A stretch of 64,000 bases of DNA from assembly GCF_000264995.1 (NCBI RefSeq), contig NW_006767438.1, positions 1,732,636 to 1,796,635 on the forward strand, in the 5' to 3' direction. This stretch comes from Punctularia strigosozonata HHB-11173 SS5. Lineage: Eukaryota > Basidiomycota > Agaricomycetes > Corticiales > Punctulariaceae. The stretch's first letter is position 1. The number at the start of each line of letters is the position of its first letter. Under the pieces are notes generated by a model. That model did no database searches and had not been told where the DNA came from. It worked only from the letters and a program-made list of their open reading frames with translations. Made by a program: the position numbers and the translations under genes. This document shows, in pieces, positions 1 through 11,797 of the stretch.

Positions 1-713
1 TCCCTTTGAGAACGTGTTTCGGGCAGCTGCAGTCACAGTAGAGAACCGTTCACCAGGTGGTATCCTCGGAGTCGAATATCAGAAAGTTCGCGTGTCCTTT
101 AACGGAATTACAGCAAGGTTTGCCGTCGGGGTGCCCAAGTTGCACCTTGAGTCCGAGGTCTTGGAGGGACACCGACTGAAAGCATCCGCCAGCCCACATC
201 TAAAAAATTATCAACGATAACATTTGTGAGGATGACAGGCGATGTATGTCACGTGTCGGATCTTGGGCCATAACCGGGCCAAGTACGATAGCTCCGGTCG
301 TTCCGGGTTGTCCGCCATCGGAGTAGCAGCTCCGGTACCGGACCTACGTTATCACATGAATAGTCCTCCGGCGACTCAACGTCCCGGTAGTTCTCGAGTC
401 ATAACGGATTCAACTCCGACGTTCACGACCGATATGCCTTTAACGGTTTGATATTCCCTTCGGACTTATTCTACCTCCGATTATCAGCTTGTAACCATAT
501 GCTCCGTCCTTACGATTGACAGTTCCACATGGTTCATAGTTCCGATAACTCCTTATTCCACATGGTTCATAGTTCCGATAACTCCCTATCGATACGAGCT
601 CCGAACCGTGCCTCCGCGTATATAAACTCCTAGCTCCTGTACTCTAACTCCTTAGTTCGAATATCGACTAAGTTACTCCTCTGCTCCGACACGGACTTAG
701 AGCGCGTAGCGAC
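1..713. other. Low-complexity intergenic DNA with a 33 bp duplication
   Basis: No credible gene is seen. The stretch is rich in short CTCCG/TCCGA-type words, densest from about 590 to 860, where it runs into the 3' end of the CxC2 gene. A tandem duplication is visible: a 30 bp word starting TTCCACATGG occurs at 523-552 and again at 556-585 (period 33). The short open frames here have no recognisable domain. Confidence 0.5.
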
Positions 714-1452
714 TCAAGCCTTAAAGCTTGAGTCTGGTCCGTACTCGCGCTCACTCTCTGTATCTCGAAACTCTGCTCCGACTTCCTCCGACTTTCTCCG
801 ACTCTCTTCCGACTCGACTCCGACAATCATCTCGCTAGGTCCGGACGTCACACCTCCGGCGTCGGACTTAGCTCCGTCTCGATCTTGACAATGTACTTGG
901 AGATTGTGCAATGGGAGCCACTTGTGAGAATTCAAAACACAGGCCTCACAGAGCATCCGATCACCATAGCAGTCTTTGCAGCGGTACAGGCCTGTTGATG
1001 TTGGGTCACCGCATTCGATGCACGGTGCTGGCCGATCGGTCAAAAGGGCCTCGCGTGCGATGATGTTGCCTAGATATTCATCGCGATATGGAATCCAAGA
1101 ACGCATGCGGTTCTGGATGATGAGGAATTCAGCAACGTTTGGTGACGCAGGGCGGTCGACTCACTCCGATTGTTGACGGCTCCGGGTTGCCTGTGCGTGC
1201 TTTCTTGCGCGATTGATATGGATCCGTACCGCTGCTGGTCTGCTCAGAGTCCTCGTGCGCTACATTGCTCCCGGTTTCGGTCAGAGGCGCTGCCTCCAGT
1301 TGTTCCGGACAGGTTGACGGGGTATTGGACGCGGATGTACTGAGTCGGCCGTTCTTCTTGGACTTCAAGATGACCGACCTCACTTGAGCGGGCACGGATG
1401 GTTGAGAGATCGAGGCAGACAGGAATGTCGGCAATTTCTTTCGTTTAGACAT
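714..1452 (-). CDS. CxC2 cysteine-cluster protein (KDZ transposon-associated), transposase domain absent
   Basis: Two exons give 228 aa: 1165-1452 and 714-1112, joined across a 52 bp GTGAGT..CAG intron (1113-1164) with a plausible CTGA branch site; splicing restores the frame. The first ~95 residues are Ser/Lys-rich and basic (MSKRKKLPTF.., RKKAR), as in a DNA-binding or nuclear-targeting leader. Residues ~97-175 carry the CxC2 signature: CIEC, CKDC, CEAC, then H..LPLH. Known of the family: CxC2 clusters sit at the N-terminus of Kyakuja-Dileera-Zisupton (KDZ) transposases in agaricomycetes. Here the protein stops about 50 residues after the cluster in an acidic, repetitive tail encoded by CTCCGA-type DNA, and no KDZ catalytic domain follows. 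It is either a truncated transposon gene or a free-standing CxC2 protein. Start chosen at MSKRKK; an in-frame ATG at 1644 would run through the tandem repeat. Confidence 0.7.
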
Positions 1453-1522
1453 ACTCAGTACAAGATGCACAGGCAACAACGACTGTACAGCCGAAAGCGG
1501 AGTGAAGGCGCTAGCCTGACAC

Positions 1523-1582
1523 GCCGAAGTCGGCACAGTAATGCCAAAGTCGGCACAGTAATGCCGAAGTCGGCACAGTAAT
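1523..1582. repeat. Three tandem 20 bp units upstream of the CxC2 gene
   Basis: Three head-to-tail copies of the 20-mer GCCGAAGTCGGCACAGTAAT (1523-1542, 1543-1562 with one change, 1563-1582). Each unit contains the near-palindrome GCCGAAGTCGGC. The array lies about 70-130 bp upstream of the proposed CxC2 start codon, so it could be a promoter element or a transposon subterminal repeat. Function is inferred only. Confidence 0.75.
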
Positions 1583-2104
1583 GCCGGTGTGATCCTGAAG
1601 ACAATGCCGATCGGAGTGCAACCGGATCGCTGGTAAGCGCACATTGCCCTACCTATCCACCGGTGTAGCTCACGAACGAGGGTGTTGTTTGTAGTGTATC
1701 CAAGCCGGTATGGACATCTATTCTGTCAGTACACACGGGGCTGATCTAAATGCAGTGATACTTCCAGAAATGATGCGAAGTTGTCTCACCCACCTCAAAA
1801 GATCGAGTATCTAGACTCTATGCTAGTGTTTTAGCGAAACATTCCACTGAATTCGCAAAGCAGCCTGTATCAAGTAATTTATGCCATACTACAATGCAGA
1901 CGCTAAGACTCTTCCTAACTGCCGATACACGAGACGGACTAAATGTGCGGTACCTTCTGTCAGATGTCATGTGTGGCGAGCCGTTGATACACTTCATTCC
2001 CATGCATGTGTTGTGTCTCAACAACACATTTCCTACAAGCCTGAAATGTTACCGAGAGAAACAGATTTGTCCCTAGTATTCTGCGTGCTAAGTAGTCGTG
2101 CTAC

Positions 2105-2985
2105 TCAACACAAGATGTGCAACCGGGCGAGACAACAGAGTATGCGACCGAGCAGGAACGTTAGATCGAATACACAACAGGAAGCGGCAACCAGTTAGAT
2201 GGAGACATGTTTCGTACAGTGTACGAATCCAGGTAGCATTGCAATAGAAAGGGCATCACGTAGAACATGTCAGTCTACACAGGATACACAACGGGGTTGG
2301 GAACTGAAATATGCAACTGAGTGACTGCAACATCGCAGGACTAGACCAATCTCTGAGCTGCTGGTAAGTGCATGCGCTGTGTCTCTCCACCTCATCTATC
2401 AGCTCAGCCCCCCGTCCGTTTCAGATGTGATCAAACAGAACATACTGTATCCAATACATAGAATAGCATGTAGTCATGACATTCCACATACAAAATATGC
2501 AACCCGGTGAGGCAACAGAGTATACGACGGAGCCGGAGTGGTGGATCGGATACTCGACAGGAAACAGTAACCATTTGAGATAAAGACATGTTTCGTACAA
2601 TGTACCAATCTATATAGCATTGCAAGAAGAGGGGTCTATGGTCTCTCGATGTCAGTCAACACTTAGAAGATGACTGCGACATCGCCAGACCATAGACCGG
2701 TCTTGGAGGCTTGGGATCCATGGCATGGCGGATGCTAGCCTCGTGTCTCAACAGCTGGCTCTTTCACGACTCCAAGGTGCGACTGAATAAGATATATTGT
2801 ACTAAGTATATACGGTATTACATAGCACATGTCAGTCCACACAAGATATGCGACGGGGGGGGCAGGAAGTGAAGTCCACGACGGAGCGGGGATGGTAGAG
2901 ACATTCAACACAACAGGAGCGTAAATCGAACCGAAACAGACTTTGCGTAGTGTACAGTTACAGATAGCATCTCAAGAAGCGCAGC
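2105..2985. repeat. Three diverged repeat units about 350-380 bp apart
   Basis: Related blocks begin near 2108, 2487 and 2836. Each begins with a CACAAGATATGC-like word, continues with an ACGACGGAGC-like segment, an ACAACAGGA-like segment, GACATGTTTCGTACA-like and TAGCATTGCAAGAAG-like words, and ends in a GACTGCAACATCG-like word. Identity is visible by eye but degraded, and no coding capacity is retained. The rest of 1645-3012 holds no recognisable gene. Confidence 0.5.
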
Positions 2986-3012
2986 CCGCAGAGCGTCGGT
3001 GTCATGTGTCAC

Positions 3013-3844
3013 TCAAAAAATTACTGCAACGTTACCAGCCTGAAGCGCGGTTTCGAAGGCCTGCTCTGCGGCCTGGCGAGAAGAGTGGCGGCGGTAGATT
3101 GCACCTGAGACGCCCGTGACGAGAGGAGATACGGTTTCCCTACCGAGGAATCAGTTGCGTGGTAGCCTCAGAAGTTACGACAAGTCTTACCACATGGCAA
3201 AGACCCCAACCGCTTTTCCACGGACGACGGAGTACCAAGGCCCAGTCGCGGCCGGAGCAACGGCGACAGGCGCGCTAGACTTGGCATCCCAAGGCTCGAA
3301 ATACTCGCTATCATAGGCATAGCTGCCCGTCAACACAGCAGAGTCGTGAGCGGATACCTTAAGAGCATGCGCGTTGGGGAGAATCGGTATGACCGTAGGG
3401 CCGGAGGCGTGTACCGAGATAGTGGACCCCCCGGAAGATCCCACACGAACCGAGCCAATGTGGTCGTGTGCAACAGTGTGGTACGTGGGAGCAAGAGGGG
3501 GGCAGGAAGTGGAGCCACTCGCCGAAGGAGGCGGGGTTGGGGGACGGCTGATGGACACGCGGACATCGTTGTCGTTGTCGTTGTCGTTGTCGTCGGCGGA
3601 ATCGGCGGACTCGGCGGCATCGGCGGGGCCGGTGCCACGGCGATTGTCGCCATTGCCTGTTAATTTGGTAAGTTGTTGGCGGAACACGTCCGACGGCAAA
3701 CTTACCAAGCTGCAGCCTATTGACCAAGGAGCTGATTTGTGCGAGGATGAGCTCGCACTCCTCTGGAGTCTGTTGAGTGAACGTCAGCTGAGTACGGCAG
3801 GCCATGACCAAACATACAACAGCGGTGATGGTTTGCCTAGTCAT
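3013..3844 (-). CDS. Viroplasmin-like (RNase H1 N-terminal domain) protein
   Basis: Three exons (3706-3844, 3191-3656, 3013-3139) with introns of 49 and 51 bp give 243 aa in one continuous frame. The N-terminus (MTRQTITAVVCLVMACRTQL) is hydrophobic and could be a signal or anchor. A Gln/Glu/Leu helix follows, then an Asp-Asn run from a GTTGTC-type repeat and a Pro/Ser linker. The last ~60 residues match the caulimovirus-viroplasmin / RNase H1 N-terminal fold: WYSVVRGKAVGVF..W, then SPLVTGVSGA and an A-E-Q-A-F helix. Known: in RNase H1 this fold binds RNA-DNA hybrids, and agaricomycetes encode many stand-alone copies of unknown role. No RNase H catalytic domain follows. The second intron falls inside the W codon of the motif. 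Start set at M of MTRQ; a longer in-frame start at 3973 looks less natural. Confidence 0.8.
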
Positions 3845-4893
3845 AGGGAGAGCGAGAGCGAGGGGGCAAGTCAAGAGTTGAGTTGAGACTGGCTGAGCAA
3901 CCCAGGTGCCTTCTTTTATCACAACGGCTCGGACAGTTGACCGGCGATAGCGTATCTTGAAGACAGCCCACAACGTGAGGTGTAGCTACATAATGGGCGA
4001 GCGCTGAGCATGTTCAGTTGGAAAGTTCCTTGCAAGTCGACCAGGAGGTCGTATTTGGCGATGTCCCATGAGCGGCGTCAAACAGAACGGCAGAAGCCGA
4101 GGAACGTGGAGCCAAACCTTAATGTGAAGTGATCATCGGTGGAGGTATATGAGAAGTTTGCCGCTGAACATTGTTTCCGCCGATTAGTGGGTGCATGCGC
4201 TGCGAAACCAAATATGGATTTGAAAATTCCACAGGACAAGCCAGCGCCGTAAGTCGAGCTTCGAACGACATGAGGCTGATCTACAGAAACCTCACCGATT
4301 ACCAGCCGGAATCTTTGCGGAGTGCATGCAGCTCCGCCGCATTCGTTTTGATGAGTTCGAGAGCTCTTCATTGAAGTCCTTAAACTTGCCTTGAGCATCA
4401 TGAGGAACAATGAGTACACTGAGATATTAGGAGCCGCTGGAGACGTCAAGAGCATATCCCGACGTGAGTTTGCTAGTTCCACTTGGATCCCGGCTTGTGA
4501 AGGGACGACACGAGGCTGGCTGCTGATACCCCGATGGGATACGAAGCTATTCAGCCATGCACTCCGACAAATCTTCGGCACCATGAAGGGAGATGGGTGC
4601 GCTGATATACTGAGTGAAGCCTGTAACGACGCGATGATCTGTGCAGATGTTTCAGACAGAAGTAACTAAGGAACGGCCCTCAATAAAATTGGGGAAGTAC
4701 CACGAGGATGGCAATAGCGGAAGCAGGTAGCAACTTGCTTTTCTGGCTGTAAGGATGGTAAAGCAACGTGCGACGGACGGTTATATCAAGGGAGCTAGAG
4801 GTGCTTGTCGTGTTCAGTTATACACCGTCGCCTTTTCAACATCACTTGCCTTATTGTCCTTGCATATCGCCTATCCCGCTTGTCGTCTTGATC
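3845..4893. other. Stretch without a recognised gene
   Basis: Open frames exist (plus 4391-4669, 92 aa; minus 4078-4584, 168 aa), but neither shows a domain, a family signature or a convincing intron-joined extension. They are left as unsupported. The stretch probably holds the promoters of the two flanking, divergently transcribed genes. Confidence 0.4.
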
Positions 4894-7725
4894 ATGACTC
4901 GCTGCAGCGTCTTCTCTGAAGAGGAGAATGAGTGGATGAAGGCGTACCTGAAACAATACCAGAACTCTAAGTCGAAGCTTGATTTTATGACGATGATAGC
5001 TCCACTGTTCTTCCGAGCCTTCCCTATGGATCCGACTCCCGAGGAGATTGCAAAATGTGGAGGAGATGTCTCGCATGCCACAGTGCATGAGAACTGTGTG
5101 CAGCGACGCGCGGAGCGTAAGACCGTGAGTGGACTTCTTGCACTTTGGAGCACGCATTGATACTGACACGAACCTACAGCAAATCAGGACTTGGTTTGCT
5201 AACCACAGCCGTGAGCGCGGCGCTGGTCCTGAGATCCCCGGCGTCAAGCGTCCTGTACGATCGCGCGTGCTCCAGCTCGAGACAAAGGCGAGAAAGCCGC
5301 AAGAGTACCAGGCCTGGCAGCGCGTGTGCTACAGCAGGGGGGAGGTGCGCCGCGAGTACAAAGCTGCCTGGAAGCAAGCCCAGAACGAGGGCTGGACGAA
5401 GGAAAGACAGGTATTCATTTTATTATGTGTCATTATCCACCTACTCATGCTTTGGGTATCAGGTCGACTTCCAACGACAGTTTGCGCAGAAACATCTGGA
5501 GTCTGCCGATCCAGAAACTGTCCAAGCCGTTGAAGAGTATCGTCAACGCGGATATCTCCACAAAGACGATCCTGTCCTCCCTGAAGGCACCGAGGACACA
5601 GAGGATATGCGCCGCGCATTTCGCATGATGGAGTAAGTCCACTGTCCACATAACTGTCCCCATGCTGATTTGACTTCCAGGGCTATCGACAATCTACCGC
5701 ACACGATAGCAGCAGCAGCAGAGAGCTGGCACCGACAAACCGGTCTCCAGATTTCTATTATGGTCGGCGGACCCTTCCCGCGCTCAGAAAACGCCGAAGT
5801 TCAGACGATGTAGTGAGTCACTTCAGCAAATACTTTGTGCGCATACCTGAACGACTTCAATAGCTACGGCGCGGGCAAGAATCTTCTTGGTCATGAATTC
5901 GTCGACGACAATTCGGATTTTAAGAACGACTGGCGCGACGTATTTCAAGCCTTTTGTGAAGGTTCATACAGTCAGTATAGCCTTCGCTCCATGTGCATGT
6001 TCTCACACCTTTTCACAGCAACGCAGGAACGCATGCGCCGCCGTGTTGTAATCGCGGCAGACAGTCCCTCAAAGCCCGGCCCATCATCTGCCACGTTTGC
6101 TACCATCCTCCCGCAAGCCGACGAGAATACCCCGCCGATGGGATGTGCACCTCCTGCTGCCCTTACTACGCGACCTCACGATACTGCTTTCAGTTCAGTC
6201 AACAAGCCCACAGATGACGCTCTGATCGATCCTCAGCTCCGCGGACTCATATCTTTCTCGGATCATGGCCATATCGGAAACCCATCATCTGTCCCGGTCC
6301 CTCAAGAGTCCGCAAGCACTCCATCCTCGACACCTCCTTTGCCGCTCGTTCAATCCTTGCCTCAGATCGGACCTGTCCTTACTTCGTCTCTCCCCGCTGT
6401 GCCCGTGATCGTTGGAGGCCCCGAGGATGTCGGTTCTACCGGCATCGTAGTCGGGTTGCCGGTCCCTCAAGAGTCCGCAAGCGCTCCATCCTCGACGCCT
6501 CCTTTGCCGCTTGTTCAATCCTTGCCTCAGATCGGACCTGTCCTTACTTTGACTCTCCCCGCTGCACCCGCGGTCGTCGGAGGCCCCGGGGCTGTCACTT
6601 CTATGGGCATTGTCATTGGGTCGCCGGTTCCTCGAGAATCCGCAAGCGCGTCGTCCTCGACGACTCCTGTGCAGCTTTCTGGCTCCTCACCCCCTCCTGG
6701 CCCTGCGCCCACAGTCGTGTCTGCGACAGAAGAACCCGAGGACGAACTCTTGAATCATACCAACACCTTCGTCACTAATTCTGACTTGGAAGAGGAGGAG
6801 AATGCCCTGCAGCCGGCATCCGCACGCACTGTTTGCCGAACCCGTACATCGTCTCGGACTCAGAAGATCAAAATCACCGGCGCCCAGGGAGTCACACTTG
6901 ACTTTTCCCAACCTACTTCCGATCTCTTACGGAGCATCGGCGCGTCTACCGATCTACCAGAATACTTCACGGGTGCAGTCATGTTCATTGCAGAGGCTGT
7001 CTCCCAGCCAGTCTTTGGCGACATGCTTCGGGCCTACATCCTATTCGAAGCCAAGGCTCGGTTCCTCAACCGGGTGAGTTCTATCTATACTGCTTGCCAA
7101 CGAACTGGACTAATGCTATACTTGTGCTTAGAACAGCATTACGAAGGCCTTGATGCGTCCGGAGATGACCAGCAAGTGGATCAAAAACCCCAAGCGCACG
7201 ACGTACATGGTTACCTGCGACGCGCCTCAAAGAGATTTCTACTCGTGGAATGCCTGGTGGATTTCGTTGCAACCAAGCTGGCGCTGCCGCCCCAGCGCCC
7301 CCCTTTCACGCGCAGTTCCCCGCGGTCAAATCACCGAGTTTCCGGAGATCAAAAATGGTAAAAACGGAGTGGTCGTTGTGATACTGACCTTGGTATGGAT
7401 ATACCTTGGCGCCATGGCCCGTAATGAGGGCGGGGTCAACATCAAAGTTCTAGAGGCCGTGGAGGATATGACCTGGGTTTTGACGCTGGCGACAAAGGTG
7501 CACGCTGGCGCAGATGCCAAAGAAACTGGGCGTAAACAGAAGTAGGTTTCACCCATCTGCGCTGGTCTCAAATTACTCAACCGCCTCCGTTTAAGACGTC
7601 AAGCAAAAGACGCCGCTATCAACGATGAAAATAGTGTGCCTGTGAAGTGAGTTACGCTCAGGATGGTTCATCTCTTTGCTCACCCCTCATGTGCCAGGCG
7701 TGTTCGCAAGTCCAAGACTGCATAA
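4894..7725 (+). CDS. Large uncharacterised agaricomycete protein with Pro/Ser repeat region
   Basis: Nine exons assemble without a frame break into 804 aa: 4894-5124, 5180-5410, 5463-5632, 5681-5812, 5864-5970, 6019-7073, 7132-7541, 7596-7646, 7698-7725; introns are 48-58 bp. The N-terminus has TVHENCVQRRAERKT then IRTWFANHSR, which resembles a homeodomain recognition helix, followed by charged helices and TGLQISIMVGGPFPR. I recall this layout from a large lineage-specific family in mushroom genomes with no assigned function. Exon 6 encodes a Pro/Ser/Val linker of about two and a half ~55-residue repeats starting PVPQESAS. The C-terminal part has NPKRTTYMV and FYSWNAWWISLQPSWR, then a hydrophobic VVVVILTLVWIYLG segment and a basic tail. 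Ending at the TGA at 7650 instead of splicing the last intron would lose only a few residues. Function unknown. Confidence 0.75.
6295..6690 (+). repeat. In-frame coding tandem repeat (~165 bp unit)
   Basis: Within exon 6 of the preceding gene, two near-identical units start at about 6293 and 6461 (both encode PVPQESAS.PSSTPPLPLVQ) and a third diverged partial unit starts near 6626. The unit length is a multiple of three, so copy-number changes keep the frame. The repeat encodes a Pro/Ser/Val-rich, probably disordered linker. Confidence 0.85.
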
Positions 7726-7999
7726 ACACCCCATTCCCCCGTCTTATCTATCACAGCTTGACCATCATACCGCCTTGAACGTCTTGTTGTACCGTATCCA
7801 TCGCCACTCGTCAAGTTGTCCCGTCGCTTCACAATCTTCCTTGGCCGATATACCCACGAACTCTCCAAAGTGGTGACATGCTCGCATAGTTTGGCCACCG
7901 CTGGTTACGCCTCTTGTGTATCATACAATACCGTTACTTAATTCTGTGTAATCAATTGCTGACCCGCCTGGAAACTGACGCGAGCAGGGTAACACTGCC

Positions 8000-9075
8000 T
8001 GGATGGAATTGAGGGCATACATCGGGATTGAACCCCGTGTCATGCGCCGCGATTGAAAAAAAATCTTAGTGAACTGTCATACACGTTAACCCTTTGACCA
8101 TGGGTCTACACTAACAGTTACATCGGGGCCTGGTCATAGTCAAAGAAAAGTGCCGCAGGGAGGTTGTGGCGCCCCGGCTCTAAGTCGTGATATGTATCAC
8201 AGTAAGCAACAGGCCGAAGAAAGGTGAGTATCGGCGGTGTCGAGGTATGTATGACACGATGCGAAAGCAGGCCATTCGGAGGTTCGTTGACGAGGTATGT
8301 ATAACACAGGCTGAGACGCATGAGCCGCAAGATATATGACCATAACAGGCATCAAGCACTGTCATTCAGCGGCAAACATTATTATGACAGGTTGAGCGGG
8401 AGGATACTGGCGGTGTCGATATCTGTATGACACGAGGCGGATGCGGATCATTGAGGCGGGCAGAGTCAAGGGTTGTTGTCGAGGTGTGTATGACAGAGGC
8501 TCCGAGGCGCGAGCCGCAAGGTGTATGAACACGATTTATGACAGGGCGAGAGGGAGTGTTAAGGCAAATATCAGCGGTGTCGATGTCTGTATTACACGAC
8601 GCGGACGCGGATCATTGAGGCGGGTAGAGTCAAGGGTTGTTGTCGATGCGTGTATGATACAGGTTCCGAGGCGCGAGCCGCGATGTGTATGACAGTAAGG
8701 AGTAACAAGGATCATTCTACAAAATCCATGTTTGTCTGAGTCGGCGATGTATGTATGACACAGGTCATTAGGATATAAGATATAAAACTTATTGCTAAAT
8801 ACGGCGTGCGCATCCAGTCATTGGGTGTCGAGTGTCCGAATGACACATTGAATGACACGATGTACGCTACAGTGCGGCTATGATAACCAAGTGCCGGCGA
8901 CCGTATGACACGCGCTGTAGGGTGCCTGTATATGGATTGTCGATCATTGTATGACAGGCACTCACAGTCATAGCTATGCGCGTGCTAGGCTTATCAATGG
9001 TCTTGTCGTGGTTTATGCACCGGGCATTGCAGACATATATTGAAGTATGTATGACAAGGGTGGTCACCAGCAGTG
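8000..9075. repeat. Minisatellite-like array with recurring TGTATGACA words
   Basis: No coding potential is seen. A word close to TGTATGACAC recurs roughly every 50-130 bp on this strand. Between about 8230 and 8700 there are three longer related units with a spacing of about 165-178 bp, best seen at 8409-8572 and 8573-8700. These share GGTGTCGAT.TCTGTAT, GCGGATCATTGAGGCGGG, TCAAGGGTTGTTGTCGA and GAGGCGCGAGCCGC. The motif persists up to the 5' junction of the LINE, where GTATGTATGACA is found at about 9045-9056. Positions 7726-8000 hold nothing recognised. Confidence 0.6.
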
Positions 9076-9082
9076 AATATAT

Positions 9083-11797
9083 GTGACCCCAGAGTTTTTT
9101 GAGACGGCGAGAGAGTGGAAGATATCGACAGTGGGCATTCCCAACCTCGACCATAAAATGGTGTCAGTACAGCTAACTGATGAGGCAAGCCCCGCGGTTG
9201 GAAGAGGACGATGGTCTATACCACAACACGTCCTCAAGGACCACAAATTCCGGAAGACGGCACATGAAGAGGGCCGGAAGGCAATGGAACGCCTAGAAAA
9301 CGTGGCGAACTCACGACGAACGTGGCAAGAGAATCCACAAGTAATATTTGCAGAAATGAAACGGGCGATTCTAAAGGCAGCCAGGCAGCGAGAACGTGAG
9401 ACGGTCCCCAAAATAGTCAAGATGCAGGAAGCCCTAGAGAACGACATCGCCGAAGTCCTAAACCGGGAAATGGACGAAAACGAACATGTGAGGGAAGCCG
9501 GCATCCTCACACAAAAATTGGAGGAGCTTGAAAGGAAAAGACACGGCAAGGCGAGGGAAGCGGTCGCAGTACGCAGCAGACTAGAAGGAGAAACCATCAG
9601 TTGCCATTGGATACAAACTAGCAAGGAAAAGAAACCGCGTGACATGATATACGCCCTCCGTATCCCGCCGCAGCCGGGAACCCAACCAGGAGGCAATGCT
9701 GAGTATGAGAAAGAGACGGGGAAAATGGCCGAACTCGCCAGGAACTACCACGAAGCCCTCCAACGGGAGGAAGATATTGCAGATCCCGAATCCCGAGAAA
9801 AGACAATACAAGAAGTCCTAGGAACCATAAAGTCAGAACCGAGCCACAGAGGAAAAGCGATCCTGAACGGACTAATCACAGAAAGAGAGGTACAAGACGC
9901 ACTAAAGCACTCCAAGAACGGGAGCGCCGCCGGTCTAGACGGAGCAACGTATGAACTGTGGAAAACACTGCACGCCCGCTATGTAGAGGACTCACAACAC
10001 GAGGATCGAGAGCCCTTTAATGTTATTAAAGTGATGACCGCGGCCTTTAACGACATCCAATTGCACGGCATTGACCCAAGAACAAAGTTCACCGAAGCTT
10101 GGATGTGCCCACTATACAAGAAGAACGATAGAAACGAGATTAGTAACTATAGGCCGATATCCCTCCTCAACACGGACTACAAGCTACTTACAAAATCACT
10201 AACCCTGAAGCTGGCGGAGGTGGTAACCGACCTAGTACATCCGGACCAAGCTGGGTTTGTACCGGGGCGACAAATAACGGACCAAACTAAACTCACAAGG
10301 ATGGTGATGGAATACGCGGAAGCTATGGAAGAGAACGGCCTCATAGTAGCGCTGGACCAGGAGAAAGCATATGACAAGATCGCACACAACTATCTTTGGA
10401 GGACCCTCGAAGCGTTCAAAGTCCCTGATTTTTTCATAAGAACAATAAAAAACCTATACGCACATGCAGAGACAAGAGTGATGATCAACGGAACTCTGAG
10501 CTCACCATACAGAGTTATCCGCGGAGTGCGGCAGGGCAATCCTCTCTCATGCCTACTTTTCGACCTCGCGATTGAGCCGCTTGCGGAAATGTTACGATCA
10601 TCAAACCTAAGAGGTTTCAAAATACCAGGCACAGAAGATAAGCTCATCGCACGGCTATTTGCAGACGACACCACGGTGTTCCTGTCCGAATTCGACGATT
10701 TTGAGGACCTACAAAAAATACTGAAGAAATGGTGTATAGCGTCAAAAGCAAAATTCAACATAGGAAAAACCGAGATACTCCCTATCGGAACCCCAGAATA
10801 CCGGGAAACGGTCATTCGAGAGAGGAAGACAGAGGGATGCGTTGTGCCGATCAACGACGACATCCACATGGTAGCAGAGGGTGAAAGCATCCGCCTCCTA
10901 GGGGCCTGGTACGGTAATAACCTTGAAGTGGAAGGCCCGTGGACGATAGTGCTCAACAAGATTGATAAAAAATTAGAGCAATGGGAACGGACCCACCCAA
11001 CGATCCTGGGAAGGAAACTCATAGTCATGCTAACGGCGGGGAGCATGACACAGTACCTGACAACAGTCCAAGGCATGCCCCCTCACATTGAAACAAAGAT
11101 TGCACGACGGATTTCGAGCTTCATGCGTGCGGATAAGTCGGCTGCAGCAGTGGCAGAGGAGACACTTCAAGCACCGATAGAAATGGGGGGCCAAAATGTA
11201 CTTGATATACGAGCAAGAAACAAGGCGATCAAAATCATGAACTTACGGGAATACCTAAACTTCGTGCCACAGCGTCCATTATGGGCAACTTTCGCAGATG
11301 CCCTATACGCTGCGAGAACGCCGAAGACGGAACGAAACCTAGAGAACAGCGTAAAAGTCAATATCTTCCTGCAAACATGGAGGACAAGCAAGAGCAATAC
11401 GACACACATCGTGGTAGAGCTCCGTGACCTCTGGAAAACAGCAAACGAATTTGGCGTCCGCCCTGAAGGGATAGCCTTCTCGAGAGACATCATTCGTAAA
11501 ATGCCAATCTGGCGACACAGGGAGGCTGACCCAAGAATACACAGACTCGAACGATCACTGCCGGCCAAATGCTTGAAGACGACGCACCGCGTCATAACGG
11601 TGGGCGATACAGAATTAATGGCGGACAAAAGGCACGAAGGGTCGCATAAACCGCGAAGGAACTGCAAATGCTGCAACTGTAAGAATATGCGGAGCATGGG
11701 ATGTTCCAACCCACACAAGTGCTATACCAAGGCAGATGAGCTCCTAGGTACACTCCCCCCCAAGTGGAACCCGAGAGGGCCAAAACCAGAGGACTGA
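9083..11797 (+). pseudogene. LINE ORF2, reverse transcriptase portion
   Basis: This 904-codon open stretch carries an endonuclease remnant, a ~250-residue linker rich in charged helices, the RT palm and fingers motifs (FADD around 10660) and a C-terminal Cys cluster. It ends at TGA (11795-11797). The downstream RNase H frame is the same frame (11969 minus 9083 is a multiple of three), and no other stop lies between, so this TGA is a single nonsense change within an otherwise open ORF. Only a GTG occurs at the 5' edge, consistent with 5' truncation rather than a native start. Confidence 0.8.

Noticed and set aside
4078-4669. Minus-strand 168-codon frame and overlapping plus-strand 92-codon frame
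   Set aside because: No domain, no supporting intron structure, and the two overlap each other. Not enough to call a gene.
8008-8110. tRNA-like block on the minus strand (GGTTCAATCCC with a possible T arm)
   Set aside because: The T-loop word is present but no matching 7 bp acceptor stem, D arm or anticodon arm could be folded around it. It also lies in the repetitive array.
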